Of a stretch of DNA of 38,524 nucleotides, positions 18,028 through 27,030 are shown one piece after another. The notes below the pieces were generated by a model, which was given only the letters and a program-made list of their open reading frames with translations, had not been told where the DNA came from and did no database searches. The translations under genes and the position numbers were made by a program. Source of the stretch: SAR86 cluster bacterium (GTDB taxonomy: Bacteria > Pseudomonadota > Gammaproteobacteria > Magnimaribacterales > D2472). Every line of letters begins with the position of its first letter. Positions within the stretch are counted from its first letter, which is position 1. Location of the stretch: assembly GCA_003331545.1 (NCBI GenBank), contig QOPC01000005.1, positions 1 to 38,524 of the forward strand. Reading direction: 5' to 3'.

Positions 18028-18498
18028 ATGTTAAGTCTTAAATTAGACAATGAATCTAGCACACTGCTTTTAGGATCTGCAATTGGAAAAATCATTGAAA
18101 AAATTGAACCGTTAGATTTTGAAGTACATTTAAATGGGAATTTAGGCGCAGGTAAGACGACGCTTGTTAGAGGGATTCTTCAATATTTAAATTGGCAAGA
18201 TGTAGTAACAAGTCCTTCTTACACCTTGTGCGAAGAGTATGAAATCGGAGGAAGGTTGCTTTTACATGTTGACCTTTACAGAATCAATTGCACTGAAGAT
18301 GTTGAAATCTTGAATCTTGATAGAGAAACGACATTGCAAAAAATTGTATTTATTGAGTGGCCTGAAAATCTTCAGACAGAAAGAGATGCGGACGTTATAA
18401 TCAATCTAAATCACGATAATAAGGTTAGAAATGTCTTAATAAAATGTAAGGATATTGATATTGAATCAAGCATTAAAACTTACTATGAAAGCAATTAA
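18028..18498 (+). CDS. tsaE: tRNA threonylcarbamoyladenosine biosynthesis ATPase TsaE
   Basis: TsaE is the ATPase that, with TsaB and TsaD, drives t6A37 formation in ANN-decoding tRNAs. Its 156 residues include Walker A GNLGAGKTT at 37-45, SPSYTLCEEY, HVDLYR and FIEWPE, all diagnostic. The gene starts 6 nt after nnr, and its last 14 nt overlap the probable amiB start at 18485. Confidence 0.95.
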   Translation: MLSLKLDNESSTLLLGSAIGKIIEKIEPLDFEVHLNGNLGAGKTTLVRGILQYLNWQDVVTSPSYTLCEEYEIGGRLLLHVDLYRINCTEDVEILNLDRETTLQKIVFIEWPENLQTERDADVIINLNHDNKVRNVLIKCKDIDIESSIKTYYESN

Positions 18499-19762
18499 TC
18501 ATCAGCTCCTCTTTATACTGTTATGTATTTTTACCCTGGCGACAGAAGCCGCCAACAAAATCTCTTTTGACAGAATTACAGAGCTTGAGTCTGGAAATTT
18601 AAAAATAGTATTTCACCTTGATAAAGTTGCTTTAATTAATTCTTATGCGTTAGATGATCCATCCAGAATAGTTATCGATTTGAAAAATACTTCCATCAAA
18701 GAACCAATCGAGTCTAAATTCTTCGCTCCTATTAAATTAATTAGGGCCAATGAAGTCGGAAATTCGGTCCGCGTTGTACTAGATTTAAAGGGATCGGTAT
18801 ATTGGAAAAAGCCATGGCAAGTAAAGCATAAAGATCGTGTTGATTTAATTCTTGAAATTAAACGAGATAGAAAGATCTCAAATAATTTAAGGGATATCAT
18901 TGTTGCAATTGATGCTGGGCATGGTGGAAGAGATCCTGGAGCTGTTGGAAAAAATCTGCTTGAAAAAGATGTAACGCTTCTAATATCAAAAGAACTAGAG
19001 AGAACTCTTAAAAATACTCGTGGGTATATGCCAATAATGATTAGGCCAGATGATAGGTATTTAAACTTAGACGACAGGTATCAAAATGCCAGAAAACTTA
19101 GCGCAGACTTGTTTGTTTCTATCCATGCCGATGCATTTAGCCTTTCATCAGTTAAAGGCGCGTCTGTTTATGTTTGGTCAGAAGAAGCATCTTCAATTAC
19201 TGCTGAAACCCTTTCCAAGTCAAAATTATCATCAAGTCCTGAGGTTAAATCAAAAATTGGTAAATTAGATATCAGGGATTTTGATGAGGATGCAGCAAGA
19301 ACTCTTTATCAAATTGCCTATGAGGCCAAAATAGATAATAGCGTTATTTTGGCAGAAAAAATTCTAGAACAATTAAAAAGAGATCCTTATACTAAAATGC
19401 ATAAACCTAACGTAGAGTTCGCAGATTTTAGAGTCCTAAAATCAGTTGATATTCCATCCGTGCTCATTGAATCCGGGTTTATATCAAATCCAGATGATGC
19501 CAAAAGATTAGCTGGAAAACCTGGCAGAAGAATGATTGCAAGAAGTGTTTTTCTTGGCATTCACAACTATTTCAAAGAAAAGCCTAAACCAAATACTTTT
19601 ATGACATCTCTGCCAAAATATATTGAATATGAGATTCAAAAAGGCGATGTCATCTCAGAGATTGCAATTCGATTTGGTGTTACCATTGACGAAATCATTA
19701 ATTGGAATAACTTAAAAAATAAGAGTATTTATCCTGGGCAAATAATTCAAATAACTATCTAA
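18485..19762 (+). CDS. amiB: N-acetylmuramoyl-L-alanine amidase (AmiB/AmiC type) with LysM
   Basis: The periplasmic zinc amidase splits septal peptidoglycan during daughter-cell separation. From the ATG at 18485 the 425-residue product has a signal peptide (about 1-22), an AMIN domain (about 25-115), an Amidase_3 domain with ligands in DAGHGGRDPG, LLEKDVTL, SIHADA and LIESGFISN, and a C-terminal LysM motif (GDVISEIAIRFGVTIDEI onward). An in-frame ATG ten codons earlier lies inside tsaE and would spoil the signal peptide. Presence of LysM and the tsaE context favour AmiB. An SDR follows in place of the usual mutL. Confidence 0.92.
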   Translation: MKAINHQLLFILLCIFTLATEAANKISFDRITELESGNLKIVFHLDKVALINSYALDDPSRIVIDLKNTSIKEPIESKFFAPIKLIRANEVGNSVRVVLDLKGSVYWKKPWQVKHKDRVDLILEIKRDRKISNNLRDIIVAIDAGHGGRDPGAVGKNLLEKDVTLLISKELERTLKNTRGYMPIMIRPDDRYLNLDDRYQNARKLSADLFVSIHADAFSLSSVKGASVYVWSEEASSITAETLSKSKLSSSPEVKSKIGKLDIRDFDEDAARTLYQIAYEAKIDNSVILAEKILEQLKRDPYTKMHKPNVEFADFRVLKSVDIPSVLIESGFISNPDDAKRLAGKPGRRMIARSVFLGIHNYFKEKPKPNTFMTSLPKYIEYEIQKGDVISEIAIRFGVTIDEIINWNNLKNKSIYPGQIIQITI

Positions 19763-20625
19763 TGTGGAGTCTAAATAATAAAACAATAGTCATTACCGGG
19801 GCCACTAATGGGATAGGTCGGGCTGCAGCAATAGAGTTGGCAAAAAAAAATCCTAAATTAATATTTACCTACAGAAGCAAAGATTTAGCTGATAGCCTAA
19901 TAGATGAAATAAGGGAAACCTCTCCAAATGTAGAAATCTACTCAATGTTTTGTGATTTTTCTAATCAGGAGTCCATTAGAAAGAGTGCAGCTGAGATTAA
20001 TAATTTATCCTCAATCATCGATGTATTAATAAACAATGCGGGCGTGGTTAATACTTCTTATCATGAGACTGATCAGGGAATTGAAAATACTTTTGCTGTA
20101 AATCACCTTGGCTACTTTCTTTTTACAAATTTACTTTTAGAAAAAATGAAGGGAGAAACTGAGACAAGAATTATCAACGTTTCTTCAGCTGCTCATGGTT
20201 TTATAAAAGAGATGCAATGGGAAGATATAAATTTTAAAAATAATTTTGGACAGGGTTTAAAGGTTTATAGTCAATCTAAGCTAGCCAATATGCTATTTAC
20301 TAGATACCTAGCGATCAAGTTATCTACAGACAATATCTCTGTTAATGCAATTCACCCAGGCGGGGTTAACACTGCCCTAGGTAATCAAAATGAAAGTTGG
20401 TACAGCAAGCCTTTAAAAATGATTTTAAGGCCATTTTTTAGATCTCCACTAAAGGGTGCTGAAAGCATTATTTATTTGGCCACGAAAGAAGATGATGGGG
20501 TAACTGGAGAGTACTTCGTAGACTCTAAAATTGCTAAATCTACCACCTACTCAAAAAACTTAGAAGAAGCTCATAAACTTTGGAATCTATCTGAAGAATT
20601 GGTCAATCAAACTTTTGAGCTTTAA
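19762..20625 (+). CDS. Short-chain dehydrogenase/reductase (retinol-dehydrogenase-like)
   Basis: The 287-residue Rossmann-fold oxidoreductase has ITGATNGIGRA at 11-21 for NAD(P) binding, NNAG at 91-94, S141/S142 and the active-site YSQSK (Y169, K173). The YSQSKLANMLFT wording is characteristic of the RDH/WWOX-like SDR group, which act on hydrophobic alcohols or aldehydes; the substrate here is unknown. Its ATG shares one base with the amiB stop (TAATG). It converges on priA with a 4-nt coding overlap. Confidence 0.87.
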   Translation: MWSLNNKTIVITGATNGIGRAAAIELAKKNPKLIFTYRSKDLADSLIDEIRETSPNVEIYSMFCDFSNQESIRKSAAEINNLSSIIDVLINNAGVVNTSYHETDQGIENTFAVNHLGYFLFTNLLLEKMKGETETRIINVSSAAHGFIKEMQWEDINFKNNFGQGLKVYSQSKLANMLFTRYLAIKLSTDNISVNAIHPGGVNTALGNQNESWYSKPLKMILRPFFRSPLKGAESIIYLATKEDDGVTGEYFVDSKIAKSTTYSKNLEEAHKLWNLSEELVNQTFEL

Positions 20626-22598
20626 AGATCTGTTGGATCAATGTTGATGCTCCATCGAGTTTTTTTTAAAATCTTATTTTTATCTGCTTGCAGAGACTCT
20701 GAAAATTTAATTAGTAATTTATTTAACAAAGTTCGCGTATTTGCCTGAATGACTAAATGATGCTGATAGGATCCTCTCACTTTAGACTGCACAGCTGGTA
20801 TGGGCCCAACAAGAATGCACTTGCTAACATCAATATATCTTTTTGCATAAGTTAACATCTCAATATTGTTTTGTGCTCTGGAAGAAGAAGCACTAATGGT
20901 TGCTTCAAAAGAATATGGTGGTTGGTTCAAACTTTGGCGTTGCTGCATCAATGAGCTTGCAAAATTTAAATAATTTCCGCTCTTCAATTGCAATAGATTC
21001 TGATCGTTAACATATCTTGATTGAACTAATACTGTTGCATGGCCATCTAATCGCCCTGCTCTGCCAGCTACCTGAATTAGTTGCTGCCCCATTTCTTCTA
21101 TGGCCGAAGCATTTAAGCTTGTGATGCCCTGATCAACATCGACTGCTACAACCAGTTCTAAGTTAGGAAAATCATGGCCTTTTATAAGCATTTGAGTGCC
21201 AATTAGAATGCCTGTCTCTGAATTTTTAATTTCAGAAAGTATATTTTCCAAAGAACCAGCTTTCTTAGTTGAGTCTCGATCCATTCTATGAATTGATGCA
21301 TTGGGAAAGAGTTCTCTTAAAGTATCTTCTAGCTGTTCTGTTCCCGTGCCTAGAAAAGATAGTTGCTCCTTGGAACAGTTAGGGCAAATTACAGGAACAC
21401 CGAATGCTGAGTCGCAACGGTGACAAATTAATCTCTCAGCTTGGTGATGAAAAACTAGACTAGAGTCACAGCTATTACACATTGCCCTCCAATCACAATA
21501 AGAGCACACAAATTGTGGTGCAAATCCGCGTCGATTTATAAATATCATGGCTTGCTTGTTTTGACTTAATGTCTGAGCAATTGCCTCTATTGCATGTGGT
21601 GCAAGGCCGCTTACTAATTTGACCTCATTGATATCAAGGATGGAAAATTTAGGTGGATTTTTTTGAGTCACCCTTTTAGATAACTCAATAGTTTTAAATT
21701 TTTTTTCCTCAACTAATTTCAATGTTCTAAGTGATGGGGTGGCAGAACCAAGAATAATTGGAATCTTTAACATTTGAGCTCTTTTGATTGCAATATCTCT
21801 AGCTGAAAATTTAAAGCCATCTTGCTGTTTGTACGATGAGTCATGTTCTTCATCGATGATTATTAGTCCAAGCTTAGGTGCGGTCATCATTACAGCAGAG
21901 CGAGTTCCAATCATGACCTTAAGATTTCCGTTGCGAAAATCTCTCCAAGCCTTATAGCGTTTACTTGGCGTCATTTTTGAATGATAGATTCCAACCAAAC
22001 TGCCAAATTGATCTTTTACCCTGCTTTCAAGTTGAGGTGTAAGTGCAATTTCTGGGGCAAGAATCAAGACTGATTTGTTATTTATTAAATGTTTAGCAAT
22101 GCATCTTATGTAAACTTCTGTTTTACCTGAGCCTGTAACACCATATAAGAGTGTTGGCATAAAGCCTTTGAGGGACTTTAGAAAATCTACTGCCTTAGAT
22201 TGTTGTGCGTTTAAATTTTTTTCAAACTTTAAATTATCTGGCAGATCTGAATCGATACTTTTTATTGGTGTGGCATCAAGAGTATTCTTTGATTGTCGAA
22301 GATATGTGGGCAAAAAAGAGCTAATCACCTCTCCAATTGGATGAAGGTAGTATTCTGATGCCCATCTAAATATTTTGAGTTCTGTATTTGAAAAAGTTGG
22401 AATATCATCAAGGACCATGTGGATGGATTTAGTTTTAATTTCTGTATTCGGCAAAGTCTCAATTATGATCCCCAACTTTGTTGAAGAACCAAATTTCACT
22501 GCGACTCTGGTGCCAAGGTCAATTTGTTGATTTGAATGATAGGTAAAAGCTTGCCTAAGGGGGATAGAGATTGCTACATTGTAAAAAAATTTACTCAT
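20622..22598 (-). CDS. priA: Primosomal replication protein N' (PriA helicase)
   Basis: PriA reloads the replisome at collapsed forks. The 658-residue protein is somewhat shorter than the 732-residue E. coli form. An N-terminal 3'-DNA-binding region precedes the helicase core with Walker [12 protein letters not shown], the DEEHD box and GSATPSLRT. Zinc-binding cysteines appear in the [15 protein letters not shown] and CHRCDS...CPNC segments, followed by [11 protein letters not shown]. Its divergent partner is the L31 gene, as in E. coli (priA/rpmE). Confidence 0.96.
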   Translation of the reverse strand: MSKFFYNVAISIPLRQAFTYHSNQQIDLGTRVAVKFGSSTKLGIIIETLPNTEIKTKSIHMVLDDIPTFSNTELKIFRWASEYYLHPIGEVISSFLPTYLRQSKNTLDATPIKSIDSDLPDNLKFEKNLNAQQSKAVDFLKSLKGFMPTLLYGVTGSGKTEVYIRCIAKHLINNKSVLILAPEIALTPQLESRVKDQFGSLVGIYHSKMTPSKRYKAWRDFRNGNLKVMIGTRSAVMMTAPKLGLIIIDEEHDSSYKQQDGFKFSARDIAIKRAQMLKIPIILGSATPSLRTLKLVEEKKFKTIELSKRVTQKNPPKFSILDINEVKLVSGLAPHAIEAIAQTLSQNKQAMIFINRRGFAPQFVCSYCDWRAMCNSCDSSLVFHHQAERLICHRCDSAFGVPVICPNCSKEQLSFLGTGTEQLEDTLRELFPNASIHRMDRDSTKKAGSLENILSEIKNSETGILIGTQMLIKGHDFPNLELVVAVDVDQGITSLNASAIEEMGQQLIQVAGRAGRLDGHATVLVQSRYVNDQNLLQLKSGNYLNFASSLMQQRQSLNQPPYSFEATISASSSRAQNNIEMLTYAKRYIDVSKCILVGPIPAVQSKVRGSYQHHLVIQANTRTLLNKLLIKFSESLQADKNKILKKTRWSINIDPTDL

Positions 22599-22604
22599 AT
22601 ATAT

Positions 22605-22632
22605 TTGTAAACGTAACTGTATTTGTTATAGT
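22605..22632 (+). promoter_or_regulatory. Probable sigma-70 promoter of rpmE2
   Basis: TTGTAA (-35) and TATAGT (-10) are separated by 16 nt, with the -10 ending 22 nt before the rpmE2 ATG. The site lies in the short space divergent from priA. Confidence 0.5.
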
Positions 22633-22654
22633 GCTCATCCAAATTTATTTTAAT

Positions 22655-23122
22655 ATGAAAACAGACATTCATCCCGAATCTCGTGAAGTACTATTCCATG
22701 ACGTTGGTGTAGATAAATACTTTCTAATCCGTTCCACTGTAAGCACCACTCAAACAAAAGAATGGGAAGACGGTAATACATATCCATACTATATTCTTGA
22801 TGTCTCATCTGCTTCGCATCCTTTTTACACTGGCAAGCAAAAAATGCTTGATTCTGGTGGAAGAGTTAAAAAATTCCAAGATCGTTTTGGTGCGTCAGGC
22901 GCTTCAAAGCCTGCAGCTAAGAAAGCTGAAGCTAAAGTAGAGGAAACCGCTGTAGAAGAAGTAGTAGAGGCTCCTGTCGAAGAGATAGTTGAGGAAGTTG
23001 TTACAGAGGAAGCTAAAGTTGAAGAGGTCGCTGAAGAAGAATCTTCAGAAGAGGTTTCAGATGCTAATACAGAAGCTGAAACTGATGCTGAATCAAATAG
23101 CGAAACCGAAGAAGACAAATAA
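22655..23122 (+). CDS. rpmE2: 50S ribosomal protein L31 type B with a long acidic C-terminal tail
   Basis: Residues 1 to about 78 are a standard type B (zinc-free) L31: [31 protein letters not shown] and [13 protein letters not shown]. From about residue 80 the protein continues into a low-complexity tail, first A/K-rich then strongly acidic, with 25 Glu in the last 64 residues. The 155 residues compare with about 85-90 usually. The start is the ATG immediately before the conserved core; an upstream in-frame ATG would overlap priA. It converges on dut 4 nt away. Confidence 0.93.
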   Translation: MKTDIHPESREVLFHDVGVDKYFLIRSTVSTTQTKEWEDGNTYPYYILDVSSASHPFYTGKQKMLDSGGRVKKFQDRFGASGASKPAAKKAEAKVEETAVEEVVEAPVEEIVEEVVTEEAKVEEVAEEESSEEVSDANTEAETDAESNSETEEDK

Positions 23123-23126
23123 ACTT

Positions 23127-23582
23127 TTACTCTATCCCCGAGCTACCAAATCCTTTAGTCCCTCTATTTGTTTCAGAAAAATCCTCCACTACTCTTAATT
23201 TAGCCTGCTTAATAGGCACAAGAATCATCTGAGCAATTCTATCGCCACTGCTTACTAAAAAATCTGCAGTTGATCTATTCCAAAGAGGCACTTTAAGCTC
23301 GCCCTGATAATCGGAGTCAATTAAGCCAACTAAATTTCCCATCACAATTCCATGTTTTGAGCCTAAGCCAGATCTTGGGATAACCAGAGCTGATAGAGCT
23401 GGATCTTCGATATAAATAGAAAAACCCAATGGGATCAACTGACACTCTTGAGGCTTCAAAGTAAAACTTTCCTCAACACACGCCCTCAAATCCAGACCTG
23501 CCGAGCCTTCTGTAGAGTATTCTGGTAATGGAATGGAATCGCCAATGAGCGGGTTTAGAATTTTTACTTTTAAATCAATCAT
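23127..23582 (-). CDS. dut: Deoxyuridine 5'-triphosphate nucleotidohydrolase (dUTPase)
   Basis: Dut hydrolyses dUTP to dUMP, protecting DNA from uracil and feeding thymidylate synthesis. The 151-residue trimeric-type enzyme shows all five motifs: [34 protein letters not shown] (catalytic Asp), GDRIAQM and [10 protein letters not shown]. The gene is downstream of and overlaps sixA by 8 nt. The nearness of dut and rpmB echoes the gammaproteobacterial rpmB/coaBC/dut neighbourhood, without coaBC here. Confidence 0.97.
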   Translation of the reverse strand: MIDLKVKILNPLIGDSIPLPEYSTEGSAGLDLRACVEESFTLKPQECQLIPLGFSIYIEDPALSALVIPRSGLGSKHGIVMGNLVGLIDSDYQGELKVPLWNRSTADFLVSSGDRIAQMILVPIKQAKLRVVEDFSETNRGTKGFGSSGIE

Positions 23583-24069
23583 GTTTGAGTTCCTTCGGAG
23601 TAATTAATGATTCGAGATTTAATATACCAGCATCTATATCTTTCCAATGATTAAAATTAGTAATTTTTGCCAAAGCACAGGTTGGGAATTTCACAATGGA
23701 TTCATTGGTTAATGTTTCTGTGAGAATATGCAGTCCGGGATTATGTCCGATAATCAGTAAATTGTTTATCTCATCGTCTAGCTCTTTTATTAACTGGGAC
23801 AGGTTTGATGGCGATGCATGATAAATGGATTCTTTTAAGCTAGTTGTTGGAATAGGATCAAAAGGGTTCAACACTAGATCAAGAGTTGATTGCGTTCTTT
23901 CGCTAGGACTAGATAAGACCAGATCAAATGAAATACTATGTTTTTGTATGTATTCAGACAATTGAATTGCATTAGATATTCCTCTCTTAGATAAAGGGCG
24001 ATCAAAATCTCCTAATGCTGCATTGTCCCAACTAGATTTGGCATGCCTAAGTAAAAATAAATTTTTCAT
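23575..24069 (-). CDS. sixA: Phosphohistidine phosphatase SixA family
   Basis: The 164-residue histidine phosphatase has the catalytic [10 protein letters not shown] (H9), the [11 protein letters not shown] segment, [11 protein letters not shown] and IIGHNPGL with the second catalytic histidine. SixA removes phosphate from histidines of phosphorelay or PTS proteins; the short length and RHAKS variant fit SixA better than larger phosphoglycerate mutases. It is divergent from rpmB (54 nt) and coupled to dut by overlap. Confidence 0.88.
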   Translation of the reverse strand: MKNLFLLRHAKSSWDNAALGDFDRPLSKRGISNAIQLSEYIQKHSISFDLVLSSPSERTQSTLDLVLNPFDPIPTTSLKESIYHASPSNLSQLIKELDDEINNLLIIGHNPGLHILTETLTNESIVKFPTCALAKITNFNHWKDIDAGILNLESLITPKELKHD

Positions 24070-24085
24070 TCTTGTTAATTCTATC

Positions 24086-24114
24086 TTGCTAAGACTCTAT
24101 ATGTCCTATAAAAT
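24086..24114 (+). promoter_or_regulatory. Probable rpmB promoter
   Basis: TTGCTA and TAAAAT are spaced by 17 nt, ending 9 nt before the rpmB ATG and implying a very short leader. An overlapping TATAAA is a second -10 candidate. Confidence 0.4.
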
Positions 24115-24123
24115 CGCGTTTCT

Positions 24124-24360
24124 ATGAGTAAAGTATGTCAAGTAACAGGGAAGATGCCACAAAGTGGCAATCACGTCTCCCATGCGAATAATCGAGTGAA
24201 AAGGAAGTTCTTTCCTAACCTTCATACTCATAAATTTTGGGTTGAATCTGAAAATAGATTTGTAACTCTTAAGCTTTCTACCAAGGGCATGCGCATAATT
24301 GACAAAAAAGGCATCGATGAAGTTCTCAAAGATATGAGATCTCGCGGCGAAAAAGTTTAA
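24124..24360 (+). CDS. rpmB: 50S ribosomal protein L28
   Basis: The 78-residue protein matches L28 end to end: [36 protein letters not shown] and [15 protein letters not shown]. It lacks the CxxC pairs of zinc-type L28. Usually rpmG (L33) follows directly, but here the stop codon abuts the end of a convergent SDR gene with no base between, so rpmG must lie elsewhere or be absent. Confidence 0.97.
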   Translation: MSKVCQVTGKMPQSGNHVSHANNRVKRKFFPNLHTHKFWVESENRFVTLKLSTKGMRIIDKKGIDEVLKDMRSRGEKV

Positions 24361-25242
24361 TCAATAAATTACAGCTTCTGCAAAATCCCTAGGCCCACCT
24401 AGAGTTTCTCTATCGCTCTTCGGAGTGCACCCATCTATATCTTCAACTCCATATTGGTTACCAACTTCTGCAGCCAACAGTGTTTTTCCCGATAAGTTCA
24501 TAATTTTTGGATCATCATATATCTCATTAATAACTAATCCCGCATATTCTTGACTGGCAGCGCCCTTCAGAAACTCCGCATATTGCTCACCATGCATTTC
24601 GCTCACCTTCTGTGTTTTCTCATCTTTCACTATTCCAGACCATAAAGATAATGAACAAATATCATGTGGCTTAAGGTCATAGGCCATGTCAAAAGCCATT
24701 TTATCTATGCCAGCTTTTTGTGCTCCATAAATGGGCCCATGCATATAGCACATAGCACCATGAGATGAAATTTGAACTATCAACTTACCCTTGCTTTCAA
24801 TCATCAAAGGAGTCAATGCATGTGATAAAAGATAATTAGATTTCAGGCCAACGTCCATAACTGACCAAAGATCAACAGATTTCTCCCAATAGGGTTTTGG
24901 TTGAACTAAGTCATCATGAATTTGACAGGCAGAGTGAATCAGCAAATCTAGCTGACCAAATTCTTTCTTTATATATTCAGACAGTTCTAGTATTTCTTTT
25001 GGATTATTTAAATCTATAGAATAAGAAATGCCATTAGCACCCTTTGCTTCAATTTTTTCAACTGTAGCATCAAGACTACTTTGAATCTCAAACCCAAACT
25101 GTTGAACGGTCATTCCTTTTGCTTGGCTCCTTGCGGCACAAATGATGGTGTCTCCTCTTCTTGCTATTCCTTCAGCAATACCTTTACCAACTCCTCTGCT
25201 GGCTCCCGTAACTAAAATTACTCTTTTATTTTGATTGGTCAT
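24361..25242 (-). CDS. Short-chain dehydrogenase/reductase (DHRS1-like)
   Basis: This 293-residue SDR has VTGASRGVGKG at 11-21 and the catalytic set S159/S160, Y172 and K176 (IYGAQKAG). The usual NNAG is IHSA here. The order of motifs and the LSLWSGIV segment after the active site resemble DHRS1-type SDRs; the substrate is unknown. A strong site CAGGAG lies 6 nt before the ATG, unusual in this window. It is divergent from maf across 27 nt. Confidence 0.82.
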   Translation of the reverse strand: MTNQNKRVILVTGASRGVGKGIAEGIARRGDTIICAARSQAKGMTVQQFGFEIQSSLDATVEKIEAKGANGISYSIDLNNPKEILELSEYIKKEFGQLDLLIHSACQIHDDLVQPKPYWEKSVDLWSVMDVGLKSNYLLSHALTPLMIESKGKLIVQISSHGAMCYMHGPIYGAQKAGIDKMAFDMAYDLKPHDICSLSLWSGIVKDEKTQKVSEMHGEQYAEFLKGAASQEYAGLVINEIYDDPKIMNLSGKTLLAAEVGNQYGVEDIDGCTPKSDRETLGGPRDFAEAVIY

Positions 25243-25269
25243 AATGTACTCCTGTTAAAATTGTAATAG

Positions 25270-25869
25270 ATGATATACCTAGCCTCCAAATCACCTAGAA
25301 GAACTGAACTTTTAAGTCAAATTGGTGTGGAGCATGAAATCATAGATATTGAGGTTGATGAGAGCATGGATAGTAATCAATCTCCTCAAGAAAATGTGAG
25401 AGCCCTGTCAGTCTTAAAATGTCAGGAGGGTGTTCGCAAAGTTATTGCGGAGGAAAAGTCTGCTTTCCCAGTTTTGACGGCAGACACTATTGTAGTTTTT
25501 GAGGGTAAAATTTTTGGGAAACCGGCATCGGAATCCGATGCAATCAGTATGCTCATGCAATTATCAGGGAAGACTCATTCAGTAATTACCGGAGTAACTA
25601 TTGGAGTAATCTCATCCAACCAAGCAAATTTCCATACTATAAGTGTTGAATCAAGTGTTGAATTTACAAAATTAGTTCAAGATGATTGCTTAAAATACTG
25701 TAAAACTAATGAGCCCTTTGACAAAGCGGGGGGTTATGGAATACAAGGTTATGGCTCAGCTTTTGTAAAAAAGATAAATGGAAGTTACTCAAATATAGTA
25801 GGCTTGCCCATACATGAAGTAATTGAATTATTTAAAAAATTAGATATTTCCTATTGGAACAAAAAATAA
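25270..25869 (+). CDS. maf: Maf-family nucleotide pyrophosphatase (YhdE-type, dTTP/UTP)
   Basis: The 199-residue protein opens with LASKSPRRTELL, has the catalytic ADTIV (D72), FGKP, LSGKTHSVITGV and DKAGGYGIQGYGSAFV. The last of these is characteristic of the YhdE subgroup, which hydrolyses dTTP, UTP and modified pyrimidine nucleotides as a house-cleaning step. The ATG is the first possible codon before the conserved opening. It converges on ubiH with 5 nt between stops. Confidence 0.93.
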   Translation: MIYLASKSPRRTELLSQIGVEHEIIDIEVDESMDSNQSPQENVRALSVLKCQEGVRKVIAEEKSAFPVLTADTIVVFEGKIFGKPASESDAISMLMQLSGKTHSVITGVTIGVISSNQANFHTISVESSVEFTKLVQDDCLKYCKTNEPFDKAGGYGIQGYGSAFVKKINGSYSNIVGLPIHEVIELFKKLDISYWNKK

Positions 25870-25874
25870 AATAG

Positions 25875-27023
25875 CTAAATTTTATGCATACCAGATGCAT
25901 GTCGAATGAAATTTTTCTTTAAAAAGCCTGTCTTGTTGACTGCTGTTAAACCCGCACTTCGAAGTAACCTGAGATAGGGATTTTCTTGCTGAAAGATATG
26001 AAAAAGAAAATCAACACCTTTAATCATTGTAGTATTAAAAGTTTTTCTTCTTAACTCGTATTTTTTTAAAAATGCTAAGTTACCAATTTCTTGATCTGAA
26101 TTAATGCCTCTTTCAATTTCTTCGGCAAGGATCATCGCATCTGAAATGCCTAAATTTATGCCCTGTCCCGCTAGAGGATGGATGGAATGAGCAGCATCCG
26201 CAATAACACACACACCCTGATTACAATACTCATCTAAATGATGAGCAGATAGTGGGAATGAAAGTAAATCACTGACAACCTTTATTTGGCATGACAATTT
26301 TTTCTCAAACTTTTGCAGATGTGTGGAAATATTATTTGCAGTTATCTCTTTAGCGAAGTCTTTTGGCATTGACCAAACAACTGAAAACTGGCCAGCAGAA
26401 GAGTCACTTTTATATGGCATTAAAGCAAAAATTTCTTTTTCATAAAAAACTTGAATTGCTTCTTCATTTTTATATTCAGGAATTTCAACAAGAAATGTTT
26501 GAGCAATTTGTTGATAGTCTTTTTTGAAGGTCTCTGATCCAATGGATTTTGCAAAAGTAGAATTTCTACCCTCAGCAATAACCAGAAGATTGCTCTCTAA
26601 AGTTGAACCGCCGCTTAAGTTGGCTCGGATACCAGACTTGCTCGCATCATAAGATACTATTTCTTCACCAACAATCATCGAATCTTTAACTTTTTTAACT
26701 AAAACATCTCGCAAATCATTAAAACTAAAAACCCTCGCCAAGTAATCTAAGTCAGCATCATCAGAATGAAAAGATAGTTTGCCGGATCCAGAACCATCCA
26801 AGACCTTCATTGTTTGGATTGATGCTGATGCTGCATCTACTTCGAGCTGTTCAAGTCTCTCACAACCAATCAAATTTAAAGTCAAAGTTCTAATATGGTC
26901 AGTATGAGAAATCTCAAAGTCTTTCTTTTCAATTATTTTAAAGGGTATATTACGAGCTGCGAGCTCTAGACCAAGAAAAGATCCTACAATTCCACCACCT
27001 GAGATGATTACAGATTGAGTCAT
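25875..27023 (-). CDS. ubiH: FAD-dependent ubiquinone-biosynthesis hydroxylase, UbiH-type
   Basis: The 382-residue flavoprotein has the FAD dinucleotide motif ISGGGIVGSFLGLELA at the N-terminus and the second FAD motif VIADAAHSIHPLAGQGINLG near residue 280. The UbiH/COQ6 family hydroxylates the ubiquinone ring with O2. Position directly after pepP (7 nt) matches the conserved pepP-ubiH pair, favouring UbiH over UbiI or UbiF, though ring-position specificity cannot be certain. Confidence 0.87.
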   Translation of the reverse strand: MTQSVIISGGGIVGSFLGLELAARNIPFKIIEKKDFEISHTDHIRTLTLNLIGCERLEQLEVDAASASIQTMKVLDGSGSGKLSFHSDDADLDYLARVFSFNDLRDVLVKKVKDSMIVGEEIVSYDASKSGIRANLSGGSTLESNLLVIAEGRNSTFAKSIGSETFKKDYQQIAQTFLVEIPEYKNEEAIQVFYEKEIFALMPYKSDSSAGQFSVVWSMPKDFAKEITANNISTHLQKFEKKLSCQIKVVSDLLSFPLSAHHLDEYCNQGVCVIADAAHSIHPLAGQGINLGISDAMILAEEIERGINSDQEIGNLAFLKKYELRRKTFNTTMIKGVDFLFHIFQQENPYLRLLRSAGLTAVNKTGFLKKNFIRHASGMHKI

Positions 27024-27030
27024 AACCAGG

